Assembly: GCA_009920815.1 (NCBI GenBank)
Contig: RFZH01000058.1
Span: 1-11,551 of the forward strand
Length of the DNA: 11,551 nt
Source: Paracoccaceae bacterium
GTDB taxonomy: Bacteria; Pseudomonadota; Alphaproteobacteria; Rhodobacterales; Rhodobacteraceae
Direction of reading: 5' to 3'
In this document: piece after piece, positions 6,133 through 11,551 of the stretch
Layout of the letters: each line of letters begins with the position of its first letter
Numbering within the stretch: position 1 is the first letter of the stretch
Translations under genes and position numbers: made by a program
The notes under the pieces: generated by a model
What the model was told of the DNA's origin: nothing
Seen by the model: only the letters and a program-made list of their open reading frames with translations
Databases searched by the model: none

Positions 6133-7614
6133 ATGGGCAACCAAAACAAAACGCTGGGCGAGTTGGGGTTTGCCGCATACACGCATGTTGTCGTTTCGGG
6201 GATTGCGATTGACAATCGTGCGGTGAAAAAGGGCGATCTGTTCGGGGCTTTGCCCGGGACGAATGTTCATGGTGCGCGATTTGCCCTTGACGCAGTCGAG
6301 GCCGGTGCAGCCGCGATTTTGACCGACCCCGATGGGGCGTCGACACTTAAGACGGTGCTGGACCCATCCTTTCCCGTGATCGTTACAACAGATGTGCGCG
6401 CCGCCTTGTCGCGCGCAGCGGCACTGTATTTTGGGGCGCAGCCCGAAACCATGGTCGCTGTCACCGGAACCAATGGCAAAACCTCTGTGTCGACCTTTTG
6501 TCGTCAGATCTGGAATGAACTTGAACTGAGTGCTGTAAATATTGGCACCACAGGCGTCGAGGGCGATTGGACGCACCCATTGCATCACACAACGCCCGAT
6601 CCGATCACATTGCATTCCATTTTGAAACAGGCCGCCGATCATGGCGTCACCCATGCCGCGATGGAAGCGTCAAGCCACGGTCTTGACCAGCGCCGTTTGG
6701 AAGGGGTGGCATTGGTTGCGGCAGGCTTTACCAACTTTACCCAAGATCATCTGGATTATCACCACAGTTTCGAAGACTATTTCGCGGCCAAAGCGCGTTT
6801 GTTTGAAAAGCTTTTGCCCATGGATGCAACAGCGGTCATTAACACAGATGATCCTAAGCTTAGCCTCTATGCGTCTGACCTTGATATGTTGGGCTATCAG
6901 CTTTTGACAATTGGCGCCAATGCCGCGAACGATCTGTGCATTCTAGATCAAAGATTTGATGCAACTGGTCAAACCCTTCGGTTCAGTTTCAAGGGCAAGA
7001 CTTATGTCAAACGTTTGAACCTGATTGGTGGGTTTCAGGCTGAAAATGTCTTGATGGCGGCCGCATTGGTTATTGCGGCGGGGGCAGAGCCTGATCACGT
7101 CTTTGATACGTTTGAACATTTGGTTACTGTGCGTGGACGCATGCAATTCGCGGCAACACGGGCGAACGGTGCTTCGGTTTTTGTTGATTATGCGCACACG
7201 CCTGATGCAGTGGAAACGGCAATTTCTGCGTTTCGACCGCATGTGATCGGCCGCTTGATCGCCATCATCGGCGCAGGTGGGGACCGCGACAAAACCAAAC
7301 GCCCCTTGATGGCCCAAGCCGCGGTGCAGCACGCTGATTTCGTCATTGTGACAGACGACAATCCACGCACCGAAGATCCCGCCGATATTCGGGCCCAAGT
7401 CATAGCGGGGGCGCAAGGATACGACACCATTATCGAGGTCGGTGATCGCGCCGAAGCGATTTTGCGTGCGGTTCACATGCTGGAACCGGGCGACGGTTTG
7501 TTGATCACAGGCAAAGGTCATGAAACCGGTCAAATTGTAGGGCAGGATATTTTGCCCTTTGATGATGTGGAACAGGCCTCTGTTGCGGTCGCGGCTTTGG
7601 ATGGAATAATTTAG
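6133..7614 (+). CDS. murE: UDP-MurNAc-L-Ala-D-Glu:meso-diaminopimelate ligase MurE
   Basis: MurE is the cytoplasmic ATP-dependent ligase that adds the third residue to the muropeptide precursor. The 493-residue product has the N-terminal UDP-binding domain (GDLFGALPG at 34-42), the central ATPase domain with P-loop TGTNGKTS (111-118), the ETMEAS-type segment AAMEASSHGLDQ (175-186), a lysine in YFAAKARLF (Lys220) at the position carbamylated in the family, and a C-terminal domain with YAHTPD (353-358). The DNPR motif (409-412) is the known signature for meso-diaminopimelate rather than lysine, as expected in Gram-negative bacteria. GKGHE follows at 460-464. AGGGA precedes the ATG at a good distance. 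The stop codon directly abuts the murF start. Confidence 0.97.
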   Translation: MGNQNKTLGELGFAAYTHVVVSGIAIDNRAVKKGDLFGALPGTNVHGARFALDAVEAGAAAILTDPDGASTLKTVLDPSFPVIVTTDVRAALSRAAALYFGAQPETMVAVTGTNGKTSVSTFCRQIWNELELSAVNIGTTGVEGDWTHPLHHTTPDPITLHSILKQAADHGVTHAAMEASSHGLDQRRLEGVALVAAGFTNFTQDHLDYHHSFEDYFAAKARLFEKLLPMDATAVINTDDPKLSLYASDLDMLGYQLLTIGANAANDLCILDQRFDATGQTLRFSFKGKTYVKRLNLIGGFQAENVLMAAALVIAAGAEPDHVFDTFEHLVTVRGRMQFAATRANGASVFVDYAHTPDAVETAISAFRPHVIGRLIAIIGAGGDRDKTKRPLMAQAAVQHADFVIVTDDNPRTEDPADIRAQVIAGAQGYDTIIEVGDRAEAILRAVHMLEPGDGLLITGKGHETGQIVGQDILPFDDVEQASVAVAALDGII

Positions 7615-9003
7615 ATGATCTTGTGGACTTCAGACGATGCAACCCGCGCAACTTCGGGCCGTTCAACACAAACATGGTCTGCGACCGGCGTCTCGATTGA
7701 TACCCGTACCTTGGAAAAGGGCGATCTGTTTGTTGCCCTGAAAGCCGCGCGGGACGGTCACGAATTTGTTGCGCAGGCTTTGGCCCAAGGGGCCGCAGCA
7801 GCCTTGGTGGATCACATCCCCGAAGGTTTGGATGAAACAGCCCCCTTGTTGATTGTGGCCGATGTTCAAGCCGCCCTTGAGGATTTAGGCCGCGCCGCAC
7901 GGGCGCGCACAGCGGCGCGTGTGATCGCGGTCACGGGGTCGGTTGGCAAAACCTCGACCAAGGAAATGCTGCGTGACATGCTCCAAGAACAGGGGCGCAC
8001 GCATGCTTCGGTTGCCAGCTATAACAACCACTGGGGCGTGCCGTTGACTTTGGCGCGCATGCCGGCAGAAACTGACTTTGCCGTCATCGAAATTGGAATG
8101 AACCATCCTGGCGAAATTGCGCCCTTGTCGTGCATTGCCCAGCCGCATGTCGCGATGGTGACCACAGTCGCGGCGGCGCATTTGGCAGCTTTTGAAAGTG
8201 TTGAAAAGATTGCTGTTGAAAAAGCGTCGATCATCGATGGCTTGGTCGCACAGGGGGTTGCGGTCTTTAATCAAGATATTCCAACCACACCACAGCTGGA
8301 TCACTATGCCCATAACGCAGGCGTTCAGGTCAATTGGTTTGGTCAAAATTCTGATTTTGCAAAGCTTTTAACGGTAAAAGTTACTGGGAATAAATCTGAC
8401 GTCGCTGTGTTGATTGCTGGACAGGTGTATGAGCTTTGCATCCAATCAGCAGGTCAGCATTTTGCAATGAATGCTTTGGGGGCTTTGGCCTGTGTGGCGT
8501 TGGCGGGTGGTGATGTTGCGCGTGCCGCGCGCGATATTTCAAAATGGGTGCCTGTTGTGGGGCGCGGTGCGCGGGAAATCGTTACGCTGCCGCATGGGCA
8601 GATTGACCTGATTGACGATGCCTATAATGCCAATCCAACATCACTGCGCGCCGCTGTTGCAGTTTTGGCGGGCGCAGAGGCGACGCGACGGATTGCGATT
8701 TTGGGCGACATGCGGGAATTGGGAGAGACAGAAGTTGCGGCCCATGTGGATATCGCAACATGGCCAGAGCTTGCCACGGTTGATCAAATTCATACGGTCG
8801 GTTTGCTGATGTCCCATCTGCATGCGGCGCTGCCTGCCCACAAACGTGGTCTACACTGTGAAACGTCAGATCAGATGGCAACGGCCGTTTCAGACCTGAT
8901 CACTGCGGGCGATTGTGTGCTGTTAAAAGCGTCATTGAGCATTGGAATGCGTAAGGTGGTTGACGCAATCAAAAATATGAGCCATGCGGCGCTGACAGAT
9001 TAG
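7615..9003 (+). CDS. murF: UDP-MurNAc-tripeptide:D-alanyl-D-alanine ligase MurF
   Basis: MurF completes the UDP-MurNAc-pentapeptide by adding D-Ala-D-Ala in an ATP-dependent step. The 462-residue product shows GDLFVALKAARDGHEF (36-51) in the N-terminal domain, P-loop TGSVGKTSTKE (107-117), YNNHWGVPLTL (136-146), EIGMNHPGEI (159-168), and the C-terminal DDAYNANPTSLRAA (334-347) with ILGDMRELGE (362-371). All are typical of MurF. The start lies directly after the murE stop with zero spacing; only a weak GGA (7603-7605) serves as ribosome site, so translation probably depends on coupling with murE. The C-terminal segment KASLSIGMRKVVD replaces the more common KGS-G-M-E form, a mild variation. 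Confidence 0.96.
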   Translation: MILWTSDDATRATSGRSTQTWSATGVSIDTRTLEKGDLFVALKAARDGHEFVAQALAQGAAAALVDHIPEGLDETAPLLIVADVQAALEDLGRAARARTAARVIAVTGSVGKTSTKEMLRDMLQEQGRTHASVASYNNHWGVPLTLARMPAETDFAVIEIGMNHPGEIAPLSCIAQPHVAMVTTVAAAHLAAFESVEKIAVEKASIIDGLVAQGVAVFNQDIPTTPQLDHYAHNAGVQVNWFGQNSDFAKLLTVKVTGNKSDVAVLIAGQVYELCIQSAGQHFAMNALGALACVALAGGDVARAARDISKWVPVVGRGAREIVTLPHGQIDLIDDAYNANPTSLRAAVAVLAGAEATRRIAILGDMRELGETEVAAHVDIATWPELATVDQIHTVGLLMSHLHAALPAHKRGLHCETSDQMATAVSDLITAGDCVLLKASLSIGMRKVVDAIKNMSHAALTD

Positions 9004-9012
9004 GGGACAGAT

Positions 9013-10095
9013 ATGTTTTATTGGCTTACAGCACTTTCTGACGGCGGCGACGTTTTCAACTTATTTCGCTATATCACCTTTCGTGCGGGGGCGGCCTTTT
9101 TCACCGCACTTGTTTTTGGATTTATCTTTGGTCAACCCCTGATCAACGTTTTGCGTCGTCGCCAAGGCAAAGGCCAACCGATCCGCAGTGATGGCCCAGA
9201 AGGCCATTTTGTCAAAGCGGGCACGCCCACGATGGGCGGATTGTTGATCTTGTCCGCGCTGGTCACATCGACGCTGTTGTGGGCGCGCTTGGATAACGTT
9301 TTTGTCTGGATTGTCCTTTTGGTCACCCTGTCGTTTGGGTTGATCGGGTTTGCGGATGATTATGCGAAAGTGTCCAAACAAAATACTGCCGGTGTTCCGG
9401 GAAAAGTGCGCTTGGGCCTTGGGTTCTTAATCTCGGGTATTGCAGCCTATGTCGCGGCAACACATCATCCTGATCCGTTACAATACCAACTGGCGCTGCC
9501 TGTGTTTAAGGACACGCTGATCAATCTGGGCGTTTTGTTTATTCCTTTCGCGATGGTCGTGATCGTTGGTGCGGCAAATGCGGTCAACCTGACCGATGGA
9601 TTGGACGGTTTGGCAATTATGCCTGTGATGATTGCGGCTGGTGCGTTGGGTGTGATTGCCTATGCGGTCGGCCGGTCGGACTTTACCGAATATTTGGACG
9701 TGCACTATGTGCCGGGAACAGGCGAAATTTTGATTTTCTGTGCGGCGTTGATTGGCGGCGGAATGGGCTTTTTGTGGTACAATGCCCCCCCCGCGGCTGT
9801 GTTCATGGGCGATACAGGGTCTTTGGCACTGGGCGGCGCATTAGGAGCCATTGCGGTTGCAACCAAACACGAAATCGTTTTGGCCATAGTCGGCGGTTTG
9901 TTTGTCGTCGAAGCACTGTCGGTTATCATTCAGGTCTTGTATTTCAAACGCACCGGAAAGCGTGTTTTTCTTATGGCGCCCATTCATCATCATTTTGAAA
10001 AAAAGGGCTGGGCCGAACCGCAGATCGTTATTCGATTTTGGATTATCGCGCTTATTCTTGCGATGATCGGGCTTGCGACCTTAAAAGTTCGTTAA
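9013..10095 (+). CDS. mraY: Phospho-MurNAc-pentapeptide transferase MraY (lipid I synthesis)
   Basis: MraY is the polytopic inner-membrane enzyme that transfers phospho-MurNAc-pentapeptide from UDP to undecaprenyl phosphate, making lipid I. The 360-residue product has about ten hydrophobic segments and the family signatures: TPTMGG (71-76), FADDYAKV (113-120, the Asp pair), NAVNLTDGLDGLA (189-201), FMGDTGSLALGG (264-275) and MAPIHHHFEKKGW (321-333). Length is standard. AGGGGA at 9002-9007 overlaps the murF stop and gives good ribosome-site spacing. It is the last recognisable dcw gene in the window; murD, which usually follows, is replaced here by an RTX protein gene. Confidence 0.97.
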   Translation: MFYWLTALSDGGDVFNLFRYITFRAGAAFFTALVFGFIFGQPLINVLRRRQGKGQPIRSDGPEGHFVKAGTPTMGGLLILSALVTSTLLWARLDNVFVWIVLLVTLSFGLIGFADDYAKVSKQNTAGVPGKVRLGLGFLISGIAAYVAATHHPDPLQYQLALPVFKDTLINLGVLFIPFAMVVIVGAANAVNLTDGLDGLAIMPVMIAAGALGVIAYAVGRSDFTEYLDVHYVPGTGEILIFCAALIGGGMGFLWYNAPPAAVFMGDTGSLALGGALGAIAVATKHEIVLAIVGGLFVVEALSVIIQVLYFKRTGKRVFLMAPIHHHFEKKGWAEPQIVIRFWIIALILAMIGLATLKVR

Positions 10096-10107
10096 AACCT
10101 TATCTGG

Positions 10108-10126
10108 TAACCATTCGTAAACCATT
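10108..10126 (+). promoter_or_regulatory. Direct repeat TAACCATT-cg-TAAACCATT upstream of the RTX gene
   Basis: Two near-identical units, TAACCATT (10108-10115) and TAAACCATT (10118-10126), lie in the mraY-RTX gap. They resemble the alphaproteobacterial CtrA half-site TTAACCAT, but neither is a perfect match. They may be a regulator site for the RTX gene; this is inference from pattern alone. Confidence 0.25.
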
Positions 10127-10128
10127 TG

Positions 10129-10159
10129 CTTTCATGTCTTGTCAGGAATGGCATGAAAG
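10129..10159 (+). promoter_or_regulatory. Hairpin covering the RTX gene ribosome-binding site
   Basis: CTTTCATG (10129-10136) and CATGAAAG (10152-10159) are perfect 8-base inverted copies around 15 bases. The right arm overlaps the Shine-Dalgarno AAAGGA at 10156-10161, so folding could hide the ribosome site of the downstream gene. There is no T-run, so it is not a terminator for mraY. Confidence 0.4.
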
Positions 10160-10168
10160 GAATGCGAA

Positions 10169-11314
10169 ATGGGCAATTCAGTACATTGGTATTTAGGCAC
10201 GGACGCGGATGATTTTATCTTTGCCTCTTCGCGATGGTCGACAATCCGAACCGGCGACGGCGACGATACGGTCTTTGCAAATGGGGGCCGCGACACTGTT
10301 TATGCGGGTGCGGGCAATGACATCATCTATGGGGGCCGTCGCCAAGACACGCTTTATGGCGAAGACGGCAATGATGTGCTAAACGGCGGCAAGGGCCGTG
10401 ATAAACTCTTTGGCGGGGCGGGCGCGGACACGCTATCAGGCGGAAACGGGCGCGATATTCTTTACGGTGGTGCAGGGGATGACATCTTGGATGGGGGGCG
10501 TGGAAACGACACCTTGTCGGGCGGCGACGGCTTTGACATCGCCGTTTATGCGGGCAGTTTCGAAGATTACATCCTATCGCAAAAGCTGGACGATCAATGG
10601 AAAGTTACAGCTCTCTCTTCGGCGGCGGATCGCGGCACGGATCATTTATCCGGTGTAGAAGCAATCTATTTCCAAAAGGACGATAAACTCATCTATCTTG
10701 ATGGGCGCCCAACCGAAGCAGAGGTCGTCGCAGATAGTTTTGAAACATATGCAGATCATTCCTTGGTTTTTTCGTTAGAACACTTGTTTGAGAATGACAT
10801 CAATCCCGATGGGTTGGGCATGGCGATTACAGAAATCGACAGCTCTTCCTCTTATGGGATTGATTTGGAAATAGTGAACGGCCAATTGATTTATCATATC
10901 GACGGGGCGTTTGATGATCTGATCCAAGATGCCAAAATTCAGGATCAATTCAGATATACAGTGGTTGATTCATCTGGAAAAACCCATTCAGGCCAAGTGA
11001 CTGTGACCGTGATCGGTGTCAATGACGCCCCGGTGATCCAAGCTGCATCGACGATCGAGGTTTGGGAAAACACAACACATGTGACCGATATCAATGTCCG
11101 CGATCCTGAATGGGAAGAGGTGACAGTACAGATCGCTGACCTAGGGGATGGCGCGTTATTTGAATACGATACGCAAAAACAGACCTTGTCCTTTATTGAC
11201 GCCCCCAATTTCGAAGCACCCGGTGATGGCAACGGCGACAAAAACAATCTCGGTCACCGTAAACGACAGCACCGAAATCGTTGCCGCGCCGCGCATCAAC
11301 GAAATTCACTATGA
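10169..11314 (+). CDS. RTX calcium-binding, cadherin/VCBS-type secreted protein (frameshifted)
   Basis: The product has eleven consecutive RTX nonapeptides (residues about 28-126, pattern GGxGxDxUx such as GGAGADTLS and GGRGNDTLS), which bind calcium and mark type I secreted proteins. They are followed by the usual RTX-flanking domain (YAGSFEDYI to GVEAIYF, about 127-168), a cadherin/VCBS-like domain (about 184-289, ending VTVIGVNDAPVI) and a second that begins at TIEVWEN (about 295). At residue 357 (11240) the frame breaks: the remaining 25 residues are basic and unlike any of this, while the +1 frame continues the domain chain. ATG 10169 has AAAGGA seven bases upstream. RTX blocks are usually C-terminal; here they are N-terminal. 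Acidic composition fits an extracellular protein. Its exact function is unknown. It lies in the slot where murD is expected. Confidence 0.85.
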   Translation: MGNSVHWYLGTDADDFIFASSRWSTIRTGDGDDTVFANGGRDTVYAGAGNDIIYGGRRQDTLYGEDGNDVLNGGKGRDKLFGGAGADTLSGGNGRDILYGGAGDDILDGGRGNDTLSGGDGFDIAVYAGSFEDYILSQKLDDQWKVTALSSAADRGTDHLSGVEAIYFQKDDKLIYLDGRPTEAEVVADSFETYADHSLVFSLEHLFENDINPDGLGMAITEIDSSSSYGIDLEIVNGQLIYHIDGAFDDLIQDAKIQDQFRYTVVDSSGKTHSGQVTVTVIGVNDAPVIQAASTIEVWENTTHVTDINVRDPEWEEVTVQIADLGDGALFEYDTQKQTLSFIDAPNFEAPGDGNGDKNNLGHRKRQHRNRCRAAHQRNSL

Positions 11315-11551
11315 TGATGTGGGGATGGATAATGACGAATTTGTCGAGATCAGAGTGCAAAACGGTTATGACGTTTCTGACCTTGCTTTGCTGTTGTATA
11401 ACGGCAAAGAGGGATATCACAGCATTTACAATGTGATCACCGCTGGCACATTTGGATTTGAACTGACCTCGTCCGACGATACCTATGATTACTATGTCTG
11501 GAATGCGCCGATGAACGGTATTCAAAACGGCGCACCGGATGGGTTTGCTTT
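11241..11551 (+). CDS. Continuation of RTX protein in +1 frame: lamin-tail-like domain, partial
   Basis: Starting within the A-run at 11240-11244, this frame is open to the window edge and has no start codon of its own near its beginning. It reads TISVTVNDSTEIVAAP, the closing strand of a cadherin-like domain. Then comes INEIHYDDVGMDNDEFVEI with LLLYNG, YDYYVWNAP and NGIQNGAPDGFA, which I recognise as a lamin-tail (LTD)-like fold often found in secreted nucleases. It is best read as the rest of the gene starting at 10169 after a frame disruption. Whether a nuclease domain follows cannot be seen. Confidence 0.75.

Noticed and set aside
6943..7533. 196-codon minus-strand open frame inside murE
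   Set aside because: It is a shadow of murE: composition is Cys/Arg/His-rich without any domain, and murE motifs on the plus strand are intact.
10255..10550. Tandem 27-base repeats as a possible CRISPR or satellite array
   Set aside because: The periodicity comes from the RTX nonapeptide coding repeats; the DNA units are degenerate and there are no spacers.
1..11551. Search for tRNA, rRNA, insertion sequence ends or attachment sites
   Set aside because: No convincing cloverleaf, rRNA segment, transposase or terminal inverted repeats with target duplications were seen.

Overview
The window looks like a chromosome segment of an alphaproteobacterium of the order Rhodobacterales (Roseobacter type). 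The reasons are the order of the division and cell-wall (dcw) genes, the proteins they encode, a long terminator-bearing mraZ leader of the kind reported only in Rhodobacteraceae, and moderate GC content with short gene overlaps. Genus cannot be fixed from sequence alone.

Left part (1-1803, minus strand): most of a vitamin B12-type TonB-dependent outer-membrane receptor (btuB-like), running off the left edge, preceded by a clear cobalamin riboswitch (1630-1803). The receptor frame is open throughout the window, but no in-frame signal peptide lies between riboswitch and TonB box, so the 5' end of the gene looks damaged or deleted.

Middle intergenic region (1804-2441): AT-rich DNA holding three clusters of TGGGN-N5-TGGGN direct repeats, which match the known MraZ operator pattern, a long AT-rich inverted repeat with a T-run, a weak candidate promoter, and a roughly 200-nt leader ending in a strong Rho-independent terminator (2378-2422). 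This leader corresponds in place, size and design to the Rhodobacter sphaeroides sRNA UpsM.

Core (2442-10095, plus strand): seven tightly packed dcw genes, mraZ-rsmH-ftsL-ftsI-murE-murF-mraY. The first four overlap by 1-4 bases and the rest are separated by 0-37 bases, so they are probably one operon. They supply a transcription regulator, a 16S rRNA methyltransferase, two divisome proteins (FtsL and the septal transpeptidase PBP3), two muropeptide ligases making UDP-MurNAc-pentapeptide, and the enzyme that loads it on the lipid carrier.

Right end (10096-11551): where murD is expected, there is instead a gene for a secreted calcium-binding protein with 11 RTX nonapeptides at its N-terminus, cadherin/VCBS-like domains and, in another frame, a lamin-tail-like domain. 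The reading frame breaks at 11240-11244, where a beta-strand's worth of sequence also seems missing. This gene is the main accessory element and continues past the window.
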